A stretch of DNA of 38,210 nt from a virus: positions 1 to 38,210 of IMG/VR virus record IMGVR_UViG_3300049629_000143; one strand, written 5' to 3'. A program made the translations under genes and the position numbers. The notes beneath the pieces are model-generated. The model worked only from the letters and a program-made list of their open reading frames with translations, searched no databases and was not told where the DNA came from. Position 1 is the stretch's first letter, and each line of letters starts with the position of its first letter. Below are positions 6,729-16,960 of the stretch, one piece after another.

Positions 6729-7621
6729 TATGCGCCACCCAACAATGAGAAGACTTGATTAATTGCTTTGCCCGCCGAGTATGCACCAAATTCCCCAGGC
6801 GATGCTTTCATTGCCTGTTGTTCGGCTGCAACACCAAGAGTGGTTGGATCCTCAACGTTAGATAATTGACGTTGCCTATCCATATCTTGGATGGCTTGAA
6901 CTGCAATCTTTACTTCTGCTGGAGTTGCTGCCCTACCAAGAAGCTGAAAGAACGCATCTCCAGTTTGTTTCGCTGCGTCTTCTCTTGAAACAACAGATAC
7001 GGTTCTGCCAGTACCCATTGATGGTGGACCAACAAAATCACCAGATGTCCACAGGTTTACTAATGCTTTCATTGTACGGCGCCTATCATTTGCCGTTACC
7101 ATAAAGTTTGCTATTGCAGATGCGTCGGCATTACTTAAACTGATTCCGTATAGAGCTGCTGGACTAGGCTTACCGTTCTCTCCGTAATAACCAAGCGCAA
7201 CTAATGCTTTAAAGAATTGATTGCGTTCCGCTTCGTTATTTTTTAATCTAAAGAATTCTGAATCAACCTCAGAGGTTGGATCATATTGTGGTCTAGATGG
7301 GGCATCATCTTCGTTAACTAATTTTTCACCTGTGTAAAACCACTTTGATCCACCAGGCCCGCGCTGTACCGTAACTGTTTGTGGAAGCACAGCAGACAAA
7401 CTCTCTGGGTCCATACCTGCAATCTTTGGGCGTGGAAAATTAATCTGTTCTTCTTTAAGAGTTTTTTGAGTTACTAGATTATTAGGGTCGATAACAATTG
7501 GAGTTCTTTTAGGAGCAGTAGTTTCTTCACCTTGTGCGCTAGCAACGCCAGGATCACCCTCAGCTATAAGGGTATCAATGTTTTGTTGTGAATTTTTACC
7601 GTCTTTATTGCGAGTTACCAT
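6728..7621 (-). CDS. Hypothetical virion protein (297 aa)
   Basis: A 297-residue protein with a polar N-terminus of about 90 residues that looks disordered, followed by a helical domain. That domain contains F-F-K-A-L-V-A-L-G-Y-Y-G-E-N-G-K and, later, F-F-Q-L-L-G-R-A-A-T-P-A-E-V. The 'Y-G-x-x-G-K ... A-x-x-x-F' layout resembles small helical modules in structural proteins of other uncultured phages, but I cannot name a family. The ends overlap the 1683-aa and 313-aa genes, so these form one translational unit. No catalytic motif is visible. Confidence 0.62.
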   Translation of the reverse strand: MVTRNKDGKNSQQNIDTLIAEGDPGVASAQGEETTAPKRTPIVIDPNNLVTQKTLKEEQINFPRPKIAGMDPESLSAVLPQTVTVQRGPGGSKWFYTGEKLVNEDDAPSRPQYDPTSEVDSEFFRLKNNEAERNQFFKALVALGYYGENGKPSPAALYGISLSNADASAIANFMVTANDRRRTMKALVNLWTSGDFVGPPSMGTGRTVSVVSREDAAKQTGDAFFQLLGRAATPAEVKIAVQAIQDMDRQRQLSNVEDPTTLGVAAEQQAMKASPGEFGAYSAGKAINQVFSLLGGA

Positions 7622-10600
7622 TATTTTTCAACCTCTGATGAGAGCAATCGTTGCCAGATTCTATCAAACTGTGGGTTTTCTTGAGCCAAGCGATTGCCAA
7701 AACTATACAAAGCCTCAGCTACTGGCTTGGCTTTTTTAGAATCAAAGCTCTTAAGGTTCTTGTCTTTCAAGAAGGACTCTCTTGCGTTTAAATATCTGAC
7801 AACCAATGGGGCTACTTCGTTGTTTGCTAGACGTGGATCCCTGACCATTTCCTTTAACAAAAGCAATTGATTATCAAACTCACCAACGGTGAATTCAGCT
7901 ACTTCGGGGAAGCCTGGATATTCTTGGTGCAGTTTTGTGCGGTAAGCCCTTAGCTTTTCGCTTTGTGCTTCTGATGGGAAAGCAGGGAACATCTTGCGGG
8001 CTGCTCGGAACTTAGCTGAACCAATACGATTCTGTGCTAATTCAACCAGTTCGTCCAGTTTAAGCGACCTTCGTTTACCCTCTGATTTTTGTCGATTGTA
8101 AACATCTTGGTTAAACTCTGAACCTGTCGGGCCAAAGTAAGCCGCAAGATCTTCATAGTCTTCCATCAGGTCTCGGTTCTTAAGTTCCCATTCTCCGAAC
8201 TCGCCAGTTGCTTCAAGACCCTTGACCAAGCTTTCAGTTTTAGAACCAACATACAGCGCTGCTTCTTCTCCGAAAACTTTAGTAAAACGTGTAACAGCAG
8301 TTTCGTAATCCTCTTCCTGCATCTTGCTGAACACCTGAACAAGTTGATCAACGTAAATATCTTTGTCCTTAAGTTCTACCTTATATCCAACCTGCGGCGA
8401 AGTTGGTCCAAAGAACTGCTGACCAATTCTTATAGCAGTAATAATCCGAGCATCACGCAAAGAGTCCTTTTCAAGTTTGGCAAAGCCTTCTTTGGTTTTT
8501 AGGTCGTAATCACCAGATGCATACTTTGCTCTGGCTACGTCATTCAATGTTGTGGCAAACGCATTGTTTACTGTGTTGTTGTTTTCGTCATGCCAGCTGT
8601 ACATCAAAGATATAAGTTTGTTTGCAACCCCTGGCAACGGATTTATTTGACCCGCTATTTCACCCTTTGAAATACCAGCCTTACCATACGGCAACAAAAT
8701 TTCTACGATCTTGCTTGTTTCTGGTTTGTTTCTTAACAGGAAAGAAGCTGGGATTTGAGCCAACGGTCCAAGACCTGGGATCCAACTCATACCCTGACTA
8801 AGTTGAGAAACTGGTGCCTCAAAAAAGGAATCAACACCAGCTGCTTTGAGTGCTGCTGGAAGCCCAAACCACATAGGGAACTTAAAGAACATTTGTTTTG
8901 ATTGTGGGTCCTGATACCAGAATCCGCGACCGTCTCCATCTGGATCTGCCTGCCCAAGATTACCCGCATAACGCACACCTCTTGTCAAACGAGTTGGGTC
9001 TTCCAAGATAAGCCCTGCGTAGGTCCCAATAATTTCTCGCCATGCACCAATAAACGGAAAGATGATTCGCAAAGAATCCTCAAGGTTGTTTCTTGAAGAT
9101 GCGTCGTAAAGCAAACCTTTAGTTTTGCTAACCCCTACAAGACGAGCGTAATCATCTAGATCTTTTACCGTTAAGGTTCCATTTCCAGGTGTTGCCGCTA
9201 CCTTCTGTAGTTTTGCCGCAGTCTCTTTACTGCCAATATACTTACCAATGTCGCCACCTGATTGCTGTTTAAGCTTGGTAATTAACCCCTGTGCTTCACT
9301 TGCTGAAAGCTTGTCAATGTGATTGGCAATTTCGTCATAGTAAAACTTTCTAAAAACTGGGCTGCGCTCTAACGTCTTTGCCCACTTCTGTCCATACATT
9401 TGAGAGAAAAAGAAATCGGTAAAATCATCCAGCTTTTCCTGGGTAGATGCCAACCATGCTTTTCCTTCTTTTGTATTTGGGGTTGTCATTTCTTTTGGAA
9501 ACTGCAAAGGAAGACCCTTTTGCATTCCGAGATCGTCCGTTACTGGCATGCGATTAATTAATTTGATTGCATCTGGGTGGTAGTTGAATGACCCTTGACC
9601 AGTTGCCGAACCATCTAGAACTTTTCTGACTACAACATTTTTCCCGTCAAAAGCCATAACAACAGCATCTGTTTCATTTTCGTCTACCGATTTCTTTAAC
9701 TTAACAAAAACCCCAGGCTTTAGATCTTGGTCCGCACGCTTGATTACGAAGTCGTTTGGGGTAAGGGTGATATTGCTTTCAAGTGGAACACGATCAAATG
9801 CTGCTATGAAAAGAACATCTTCAAGTTCGCCAGTTTCGTTTTTAATGTTTGCATACGGGATATCTCTTGAGTGAGAACGCAACCATTCGCGTCGTGCTTG
9901 TGGGGGAAGACCACTTAATGATCTGCCTGGACCTTTAATTTCATCCCCTTGTCTTGAAACAAAAGGGATGCCACGTTTGTAGGCACCATCGATCTGTCTA
10001 AAATTTTCAGCCTTGTCAGCAACTGTTGCCAGCTCGTCAAGGATTTCATCTTCTGCCTTATTGAAAAGCAAACCGCGAGCAGCTGTTCTCTGTAACTCAT
10101 CGCTATTGGACAAACGCAAAGAGTCTAAAGCTGCTTCTGCATATATTCTTCTACCGTCAGCCTTTGAGACTGTTCGCCAATCTTTTGTGCTGCGCAAATG
10201 TCGCCCAAAACCTGTTGTGCCTAAACCCTGTCTTGCTGATGATAGTTGCAATAAATCGGAATGTTCTTCCCGCAACTCTTTCCATGCTGCTCTAATCTCT
10301 TCGTTGTTTTTTTCTTTATCTTTTCCAAACAACTGAGGACCCTTTACGGTCAATTGCTCGCCCAAAATAGAGCGCTCTTTTGTTGAGAGGTCATATTTTT
10401 TGGCAAGCTTAATAAGCTTGTTGGCGGCTTTTGTTTCGCCTATCAAAAGAGAAATGTATTCACCTGGGTGGTTCAAGAATCCAGTCCCAGCACCCAATGC
10501 CATGCGCAACTGTGCATCAATTGAGTTACGCATAATGTAACCAACAGTTGCAAGGTTTAATGGTTTCCATATCAAGTTTTGTACACCGTCAAGGATGTCA

Positions 10601-12672
10601 ACCCATACAGCTTGTTCTCCAGTATGGACTCTTTTTGTAGATCTTTTAACAAGTCGTTCTTGTTCCTGCTCAAGAGCACGTACTTTTCTTCTTGTTACAT
10701 CATCGGCTATTTCGTTTGCAGGATACTTACCTAATTCAGCTGTGATTTCGTCATAGCGTTCTTGATCTACAATTTCTCGAACCTCTAGCTTTGAGCGCTT
10801 TGAAAAGATTGGTTTTGTGATTTTTCCCTGCAAGCCAATAGTATTTAAGGCATCTCTAAACAATGGATTACTTGTCAATCTTCGCAGTTCTCTTGGGTCT
10901 GGAAGAGTTTGAACTCGATCAAACAATTGCGAAAGCTGCATTGGGCGAGCAAAAGCCATGTTTGCGTTCCCCAATTCCGCTGCTTTCTCCATGTACTCGT
11001 TCCATACGGATGGGGGGAAATACTTCTTGAGCATGTCCCCGTACGTCTTCATGAATCCGTTGTCTGTTTCTACGCCCATTCTGTCAGTCATGTATGAGCG
11101 AAGTTTTTGAGAACGCTTCTGTGCTCGCTGGAAAAGAAGATCGATTGTTTCATCCCTAACCCCATTAAGGTTCAGGGTTTCTTTTAGATATAGTTCGTAA
11201 ACTTTGTACGCATCACGTTGGTCGTCTGAAGCAGATATAGCTTTAAACTTGTCAAGCGCTTCTTTTGTGAACTCGGAAAGTCTCTCACGGGTAGCACCAG
11301 CTGTTTTTAAGGAGTTGACCATGCTTTCAACAGCTTTAATGCGATCAACGTCGTCACCATTAATTACTATCTGATCGCTTGATAGTTGGGTTAACAACCT
11401 TGAGTTTTTTAGTGGCCCAATCTGCATGCCATATTTAATTGGGCTAAGCAATTTTGATGGCTGAATATCTTGAATTCTTGTGCTCAAGCTTCCAGCACCA
11501 ATTGTGTAATTGCCAATTAGTTCCGCTTTTACTTTGTCTACAGTTTTAGCTCTCGCCAATCGTTGAATCATTTCTGGCGTAAGCTTCCAATTAAATCTTT
11601 CAGCTAGTGCAAGCTCGTCTGATTCTTCCGCAATTTGCCTAAGGGCTTTAACTGCCGTTGGGTTGACGCTCATAAACCTATCCCATTTTTTTGCGTCAAG
11701 AGATACACCATCTAGGGATTTAATTAAACCAGATTCAATCTCCAATGCTTTTCGGTATGTGCCAGCATCAGCCTTGGTCATTACTGGAACAACACCTCTA
11801 GCAAACTGAAGCGCTTCCGTAAACTTCTCTGCGTCACCAAACACAACGGGCAATGTTTTTACTGTTAAGCCAGCTGCTTTCAACCCACCGAACAAATACT
11901 TGTTTGGATCAGGGGCAGCTATGGATACCATGAAATCAAGAAAACCAGAAACACCCGTATGCCACTTGCTGTTCTCTGGAATGTTTAAGGTTCCAGCAAC
12001 ACCTCTACCAATAGTGAATGCGGAACCATTTACCATGCCTCGAATTCTGCGGGCAGCTTCAGATTGTTGAGCCATCAGTTCTTCTGACAAGAAGAAACCG
12101 TCACCCTGATCGTCCCAGTTGTTCAGTAGTTGAAATAAACTGAAGGACTCCAAAGCGTCTTTGATCTCAAAACTTCTTTGTCTTCCCTCTTCGGTACCCA
12201 AGGTACCAAGGGAGAAAACAGTTTGTAGGGCTTCTGGTATCGAAGCTCCAAGTGCGCCAGTAACACGAGCTGTTTGCTTTAAGGTGCCGTAAAGATTGTC
12301 AACACTTCTTTCAAAAAAGTTTCTATCAACTGGCTTGCCCTCGTTAACAGCCTTAATTGCATCACCAACTTTGTTGCTAACCAAATATTTTCTTATTGGA
12401 GAATACAATTCCTGCACAGAATCTGGGTTATCGTTTAAGTTGCGCGCATATAGTTCTGATGCTTTATCTACAGCGTCATCGCTTGCATAATTTTTAGCCA
12501 ACGAAAGTTGAGTATTAGCTGGGATCCATGGTGCTCGATTGTTGATATAAGAAATACGTTCCGTTATTAGCGGGTCAACAACTGGTTTGCGGGCAGCAGC
12601 TTCTTGCTCTATGGCGGCTTGCTGTAATAAAACAGACCTGCTTTGTTTATCTAAATTTTTCTGCCAAGACAT
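7621..12672 (-). CDS. Giant internal virion/ejection protein (1683 aa)
   Basis: The largest gene, 13% of the genome, lying between the portal region and the scaffold. Long helical stretches dominate. Two hydrophobic segments stand out: one around residues 240-275 (F-M-V-S-I-A-A-P-D-P-N-K-Y-L-F-G-G-L) and one around residues 1180-1210, near A-G-L-I-L-E-D-P-T-R-L. The protein opens MSWQKNLDKQSRSVLLQQAA. I see no SLT lysozyme catalytic motif, no peptidase motif, and none of the T7-type RNA polymerase motifs expected of an N4 virion polymerase. The size, helical content and position fit a podovirus internal core protein ejected with the DNA. That is inference from context. The stop overlaps the next start at 7621. 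Confidence 0.7.
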   Translation of the reverse strand: MSWQKNLDKQSRSVLLQQAAIEQEAAARKPVVDPLITERISYINNRAPWIPANTQLSLAKNYASDDAVDKASELYARNLNDNPDSVQELYSPIRKYLVSNKVGDAIKAVNEGKPVDRNFFERSVDNLYGTLKQTARVTGALGASIPEALQTVFSLGTLGTEEGRQRSFEIKDALESFSLFQLLNNWDDQGDGFFLSEELMAQQSEAARRIRGMVNGSAFTIGRGVAGTLNIPENSKWHTGVSGFLDFMVSIAAPDPNKYLFGGLKAAGLTVKTLPVVFGDAEKFTEALQFARGVVPVMTKADAGTYRKALEIESGLIKSLDGVSLDAKKWDRFMSVNPTAVKALRQIAEESDELALAERFNWKLTPEMIQRLARAKTVDKVKAELIGNYTIGAGSLSTRIQDIQPSKLLSPIKYGMQIGPLKNSRLLTQLSSDQIVINGDDVDRIKAVESMVNSLKTAGATRERLSEFTKEALDKFKAISASDDQRDAYKVYELYLKETLNLNGVRDETIDLLFQRAQKRSQKLRSYMTDRMGVETDNGFMKTYGDMLKKYFPPSVWNEYMEKAAELGNANMAFARPMQLSQLFDRVQTLPDPRELRRLTSNPLFRDALNTIGLQGKITKPIFSKRSKLEVREIVDQERYDEITAELGKYPANEIADDVTRRKVRALEQEQERLVKRSTKRVHTGEQAVWVDILDGVQNLIWKPLNLATVGYIMRNSIDAQLRMALGAGTGFLNHPGEYISLLIGETKAANKLIKLAKKYDLSTKERSILGEQLTVKGPQLFGKDKEKNNEEIRAAWKELREEHSDLLQLSSARQGLGTTGFGRHLRSTKDWRTVSKADGRRIYAEAALDSLRLSNSDELQRTAARGLLFNKAEDEILDELATVADKAENFRQIDGAYKRGIPFVSRQGDEIKGPGRSLSGLPPQARREWLRSHSRDIPYANIKNETGELEDVLFIAAFDRVPLESNITLTPNDFVIKRADQDLKPGVFVKLKKSVDENETDAVVMAFDGKNVVVRKVLDGSATGQGSFNYHPDAIKLINRMPVTDDLGMQKGLPLQFPKEMTTPNTKEGKAWLASTQEKLDDFTDFFFSQMYGQKWAKTLERSPVFRKFYYDEIANHIDKLSASEAQGLITKLKQQSGGDIGKYIGSKETAAKLQKVAATPGNGTLTVKDLDDYARLVGVSKTKGLLYDASSRNNLEDSLRIIFPFIGAWREIIGTYAGLILEDPTRLTRGVRYAGNLGQADPDGDGRGFWYQDPQSKQMFFKFPMWFGLPAALKAAGVDSFFEAPVSQLSQGMSWIPGLGPLAQIPASFLLRNKPETSKIVEILLPYGKAGISKGEIAGQINPLPGVANKLISLMYSWHDENNNTVNNAFATTLNDVARAKYASGDYDLKTKEGFAKLEKDSLRDARIITAIRIGQQFFGPTSPQVGYKVELKDKDIYVDQLVQVFSKMQEEDYETAVTRFTKVFGEEAALYVGSKTESLVKGLEATGEFGEWELKNRDLMEDYEDLAAYFGPTGSEFNQDVYNRQKSEGKRRSLKLDELVELAQNRIGSAKFRAARKMFPAFPSEAQSEKLRAYRTKLHQEYPGFPEVAEFTVGEFDNQLLLLKEMVRDPRLANNEVAPLVVRYLNARESFLKDKNLKSFDSKKAKPVAEALYSFGNRLAQENPQFDRIWQRLLSSEVEK

Positions 12673-13052
12673 TAACTTGTCTCGTATTTGTCAAGCAGGT
12701 CACCCAGTCCACTATTTAAATCAAAGCGCGCAATATTGCGCAACTCCACTACCGCATCATTGAGTGGGTTCGGTATTCGGATGCCAGCCTGTACTGGACC
12801 CATGCCTGGACCAAATGCTGCGCCAGCAGTAATCGGTTCATTGAGGCGATTAGTCATTGCAAGCAAATCAACTCTTTCTCTTGGTTGTTGTGCAGCAACG
12901 GCTCGATCGCCAGCAGCAGGTCCAGATGGGACTTGTTGAAGTCCATCCATAAGTTTCTTTACTTCACCGTACTGATTGCTTGGTCCAACTTTTGGGGTCA
13001 TAGTGCTACCAATAACGTTTGCCTTGTTTTGTAGGTCTGTCCGTATTGCCAT
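12672..13052 (-). CDS. Small protein between portal and giant virion protein (126 aa)
   Basis: A 126-residue protein with a Pro/Gly/Ala-rich centre (G-A-A-F-G-P-G-M-G-P-V-Q-A-G-I-R-I-P-N-P) and an amphipathic C-terminus, L-N-S-G-L-G-D-L-L-D-K-Y. It sits one base after the portal stop and fuses by TAATG with the giant virion gene, so it is co-translated with virion genes. No known family or catalytic residues recognised. It may be a minor virion or assembly factor. Confidence 0.7.
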   Translation of the reverse strand: MAIRTDLQNKANVIGSTMTPKVGPSNQYGEVKKLMDGLQQVPSGPAAGDRAVAAQQPRERVDLLAMTNRLNEPITAGAAFGPGMGPVQAGIRIPNPLNDAVVELRNIARFDLNSGLGDLLDKYETS

Positions 13053-13053
13053 T

Positions 13054-14811
13054 TCAGCCTCCGAGTTGTGCTAGTAGTGCGTCTAATCCTTGTGGTCCAG
13101 GAGGTGGCTGCATTGGCGCTTCTGCACCCATGCCTGGCATAGCTAACCCTGGCATAGCCTCTGGAGAACCAGGAGGCACCATTGCTGCTTGCCTGTCTCG
13201 TGCACGTTGATCTGTGCGCTTAACAGCTTCATACAGAGTTACGTTCTGTTCAACGACCAAACGGGTCAAATAAGCTAGATCCTCTGGTTGGTATGGACCG
13301 TTTGGATCTACCGCTTGCTGTTGGATAGAGCTAAGTAACGCCGACTCAACACCTTCTGCAACGATTCTATCATGTTCTAGATCAGGGTCGGAGATTAGTG
13401 GGTCTGCTTCTCGTGCAGATTCTTTGCTCATCAACCCAGTACCAAGTCGCTGTCCAAGACCAACGATCAATCCGTTTACATCCGAACCTGCAGCTGAATA
13501 AGTTACGTAATGGAAGTCGTTATTCCAAAGTTGATTCGGGACATAGATAGCCATGCCTGCTGCTGCACGACCTGGAATATAGAACGACTTTTGGAAAGCC
13601 CCCCAATATGCCCGCTCAATAGCAATAGCAATCTTATCTTCTTGAATCATTGACGACTCAAAAATTGACTGTGCTTCCTGTACGCGATAGTCAACGGTTG
13701 CTGAAAGCACAGCATCACCACGTCGACCCGTACGAATGTTGCTACCTGATTCACCACCAAACTCTGCAGGGATAGCGCCTTCTAAACGTTCTTGTCGCTC
13801 AAGGCGATCCAACGCCGTATCTGTTTTGTAACCAGGGTTTACCTGTAGCTGCTGAATGTCCCCACCCTTAACAACGCCAAGCTGACCAATCTTGCCATCA
13901 GCTACTTGAATGATCTCAGGGTTCTCGCCTGAACGTGCAACCAAGTATTCCTCTGGGAAGATGCCACGTTCAATAGCAATTTCTGTTAATGCTTGCAATC
14001 TTGCCCGTGTGTAGTACATGCCAAGTACGCCGTCAAACTGACCACGTGGTTGATCTAATGTGATGCGACGTGGGTTGACCACCAATGGCATGCCAGTACG
14101 GTTGGGGATCTGTTCGAGCATTACTGCGCTAAAACCACCATACAGAACACCATCTTCGTATGATTCATCGCCGTTACCTACGGCACATAATTGGATACCC
14201 TCTGGAGATACATACTCCAACAAAAGGAATCTTTTGTCAATTTCTAAATCCTTAAGACCAAGCTGCCCAACAAGTTTTTCCCCATATGTGCGCACCAACC
14301 AAGAAACAGTTACACGATAAGCGAAGATGCAATCGTACGGAAGTGGATCATCTGCGTCTTCTACTGGAGCAGCATATGTATCAAGTGGATTGCGTACAGT
14401 CCAAGTAGGCATCATTGTTTTAAAGTTTGGTTTAATAACTACTGGGGCATTTGAGTAAGCCAACAGATGTCGAGCCCTACGGCGCAACTTCATGTTCATT
14501 CTGTTGTGATCCCAGATAGCAAGCATTGCTTGTTTCTTTTGACGTGCTTGATTCTTTGCACGCTCAGAACCCTCTTTGGTTGGAGGGAAGAAAGGTTGTG
14601 GCATTGTTGACGCAACACGCATCGACATCTGATCCAACCCCTGTACAAGCAGGTTGGCTACGGATGTCTTGGAGTTTCTATCTAATTCGTTAAGTGGAAC
14701 AACAATGTCGCCGTTTGCAAGATCGCGAATGCGACGCATCTGTTCTTTGATTGGACCATCATTCTTTTTTCGTTGGTTGTAAAGCTCAACGATCTCTTGA
14801 GCAGCAAGCAT
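13054..14811 (-). CDS. Portal protein (585 aa)
   Basis: The dodecameric ring at the head vertex through which DNA enters and leaves. The 585-residue length, the opening Q-E-I-V-E-L-Y-N-Q-R-K-K-N-D-G-P-I-K-E-Q-M-R-R-I-R, and 'VANLLVQGLDQMSMRVASTM' near residues 50-70 match the pattern of podovirus-type portals in uncultured phages. So does the mid-protein R-I-T-L-D-Q-P-R-G-Q-F-D-G-V-L segment. The C-terminal 60 residues are Pro/Met/Gly-rich. Its place two genes after the terminase supports the call. Confidence 0.82.
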   Translation of the reverse strand: MLAAQEIVELYNQRKKNDGPIKEQMRRIRDLANGDIVVPLNELDRNSKTSVANLLVQGLDQMSMRVASTMPQPFFPPTKEGSERAKNQARQKKQAMLAIWDHNRMNMKLRRRARHLLAYSNAPVVIKPNFKTMMPTWTVRNPLDTYAAPVEDADDPLPYDCIFAYRVTVSWLVRTYGEKLVGQLGLKDLEIDKRFLLLEYVSPEGIQLCAVGNGDESYEDGVLYGGFSAVMLEQIPNRTGMPLVVNPRRITLDQPRGQFDGVLGMYYTRARLQALTEIAIERGIFPEEYLVARSGENPEIIQVADGKIGQLGVVKGGDIQQLQVNPGYKTDTALDRLERQERLEGAIPAEFGGESGSNIRTGRRGDAVLSATVDYRVQEAQSIFESSMIQEDKIAIAIERAYWGAFQKSFYIPGRAAAGMAIYVPNQLWNNDFHYVTYSAAGSDVNGLIVGLGQRLGTGLMSKESAREADPLISDPDLEHDRIVAEGVESALLSSIQQQAVDPNGPYQPEDLAYLTRLVVEQNVTLYEAVKRTDQRARDRQAAMVPPGSPEAMPGLAMPGMGAEAPMQPPPGPQGLDALLAQLGG

Positions 14812-14813
14812 GG

Positions 14814-16922
14814 CTACCTTCTACCGTTAAGCAAATTTGCCAATGCTGTTGGTTGTTTGCTGCCAGATTTCTTGGCAGCTTTTTTGGCTACAGCTTTTTT
14901 GGCTGGCGCTGTCTTCTTTGCCGCTGCTTTTTTAACTGGCGCAGCTTTTTTGACTGGCTGACGCAAAGCTTGTTGAGACTTTGGAACAACTGTTCTTACG
15001 AAACCATTTGCTTCATTAATTGCCGTAACTTCAGCTTTTCGTTTAGCTTCACTTACCTTTGCGGCTAACGCCCTAGCTGCAGAAGCTTGCTTATTGGCGG
15101 CAATGAACTGTTGGTTTTTTCTAATAAATGTATCTTGAACTCCTAGTGTTTGTGATTTAACGACACTCTCTCCACCAGAAGCCATAAATTCATTGAAATC
15201 TTTTTGATCCGTAAATACCGTACGGAATTGAGGTCTTGTTTTTGGAGTTACGACTGGTGTTGGAGCTGCGCTCTTAACATCTGCTAAAGATTTTGGAGCT
15301 TGAGCTTCACCTGTTCGAGCTTGGGCCTGTCGTTGTGTTCTTGCTTCCCACGGAGATGGTGGATATTTAAATTGTTGTCCAGCAGGAGATGGGGTTCTAT
15401 CTGTGTAAGGCTGTTCTTCTGGGGTAAGTTTAACGCTTTTTTTAGTTGGTGCAGCTTTCTTAGCTGGTGCAGCTTTCTTAGCTACTTCGGTTTTAATATC
15501 TTTTACAACTCTGGCATTCTTTAATCCAACTTCAATTGTTTGATCAGCTTGTGCTTGAAGTTGTGCCTGCAATGCAGCATTGGGGGTGCCCTGCGTTTGT
15601 GGTGGAACATACGGTTCAGCGGTTTGAGCTTTTGGTTTACGAGCCTTAACAGGTTTGCCTGTTTTTGTAGAAACGGCTGGCCCGCCTGGGACTTCCGTAA
15701 TTGTAACTTTTTTACGTCGTGGAGTTTTTGTTCCTGTTGGGTTCTTGAATGCTGGCGTGCCATCAAGACCACCTGAAACAAATTCAGGTTCAGGTTTTGT
15801 TTTAACAAACTTAACCCCACCAATTTTGCCAGGAGCTTCTGCGGAAGTACTAGGACCCAATTTGCCCCGTTTACCTGGGGGTGTTAATAAAGCTTTTTGG
15901 GCGCTTACCATATCTACGGGATCGCCATAATTAAGATCGTAAGCAATTTCCTTCATACGATTATATTTTTTTGGTGGGAATTTTCCTGGGGCGGCAACAC
16001 CACGACCAGACTTTGTTAGTTCATCAAGACCAGATACTTTCGGGAACATACGTAGAGACTCTGCTGCTTCTATTGCAGCTTTTGATTTTCTCGCTACGTT
16101 TGAAGTTGCCGTAGCACCAGCAACTAAATTCTTTTTGAGCAAGGACTGAGTTGCTTTTTGTGCCGACTTATTTAGGGCAGTAGTAAGTGGCTTTGATCCA
16201 CCAGCGGTGGCAATATCAAGTATCGTACCAGCGGTATTGATTGTTGCTTCAAGAGGTCCAGCTTCACGAAGATTTGGTTTCTTTCCAAACAAACCAGCAA
16301 CTGCGTTGATTGTTGGGTTTGTAAACGTTGCTGCCATTGACCCGAGGGTTTCATTGACAATATTTTTTGCACCAACCACAACATCTTTTGCAGCCTGACC
16401 TGGAACACCAACAGGATTGGTTGCACCATAGCGCTGCAATGGTTTGGCAACATTACGTTCATACCAATTGCTAGTTGATCGCTCTACGCCATATTCAGCA
16501 TCCCAACCTTTTTGGGCAGCTGCTGAAGGTGCTTTAATAATTTTACCTTTGCTCGTACTTTTTTGTACTTGACCTTCTTTGAAACCAGCAACATCCTTGC
16601 CCCTGGTTGGATCCATGTATCCACCAGTTTGTTTAATTGCAGGTGGCGGAGTTACTTTATTGTTTTTATTGCTAGTATATTTAGCAACATCTGTAGGTGT
16701 ATAGAAACCCGCACGTTGTACGTTGCCGCTAGCAAACTTCTGTCGAAGGGCAGCTCTGCGTTCTTTGGTTACTTCAACGCCAGACTTCTCAAGTTCTTGT
16801 ACGCGCGTCTGTACAAAGAATCGTTTACGTGCCTCTGCAGGATCTAGCTCTGGATTTGATTGAACAAATTCTTTTCGTTGTCTAATCCGCTCTAGTTCTT
16901 GTGGGGTACGTTTTTTAGCCAT
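14814..16922 (-). CDS. Lys/Ala/Pro-rich protein with histone-H1-like C-terminal tail (702 aa)
   Basis: A 702-residue, highly basic protein. The N-terminal 60 residues are charged helix (R-T-P-Q-E-L-E-R-I-R-Q-R-K-E-F-V). The central region is Pro/Thr/Lys-rich and probably disordered. A moderately hydrophobic stretch lies near residues 235-275. Around residue 485, and again over the last 50 residues, it carries A-A-P-A-K-K-A and K-K-A-A-x-K-K repeats like eukaryotic histone H1 or bacterial AlgP/HctB tails. Such tails bind DNA without sequence preference. Lying between terminase and portal, it could be a DNA-associated virion component. I recognise no catalytic domain. ATG 16922 has a nearby GGAG. 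Confidence 0.68.
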   Translation of the reverse strand: MAKKRTPQELERIRQRKEFVQSNPELDPAEARKRFFVQTRVQELEKSGVEVTKERRAALRQKFASGNVQRAGFYTPTDVAKYTSNKNNKVTPPPAIKQTGGYMDPTRGKDVAGFKEGQVQKSTSKGKIIKAPSAAAQKGWDAEYGVERSTSNWYERNVAKPLQRYGATNPVGVPGQAAKDVVVGAKNIVNETLGSMAATFTNPTINAVAGLFGKKPNLREAGPLEATINTAGTILDIATAGGSKPLTTALNKSAQKATQSLLKKNLVAGATATSNVARKSKAAIEAAESLRMFPKVSGLDELTKSGRGVAAPGKFPPKKYNRMKEIAYDLNYGDPVDMVSAQKALLTPPGKRGKLGPSTSAEAPGKIGGVKFVKTKPEPEFVSGGLDGTPAFKNPTGTKTPRRKKVTITEVPGGPAVSTKTGKPVKARKPKAQTAEPYVPPQTQGTPNAALQAQLQAQADQTIEVGLKNARVVKDIKTEVAKKAAPAKKAAPTKKSVKLTPEEQPYTDRTPSPAGQQFKYPPSPWEARTQRQAQARTGEAQAPKSLADVKSAAPTPVVTPKTRPQFRTVFTDQKDFNEFMASGGESVVKSQTLGVQDTFIRKNQQFIAANKQASAARALAAKVSEAKRKAEVTAINEANGFVRTVVPKSQQALRQPVKKAAPVKKAAAKKTAPAKKAVAKKAAKKSGSKQPTALANLLNGRR

Positions 16923-16938
16923 CTAGTCTCCAAATCCT

Positions 16939-16960
16939 GTATGTACAAAATAGCACATAC
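16939..16960 (-). other. Stem-loop directly after the terminase stop
   Basis: GTATGTGC-TATTTT-GTACATAC, an 8-bp stem (one G-U) beginning at the last base of the terminase stop codon. It fills most of the only 37-base gap in this gene cluster. No U run follows. It may protect or process the mRNA, or weakly terminate it. Confidence 0.4.
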
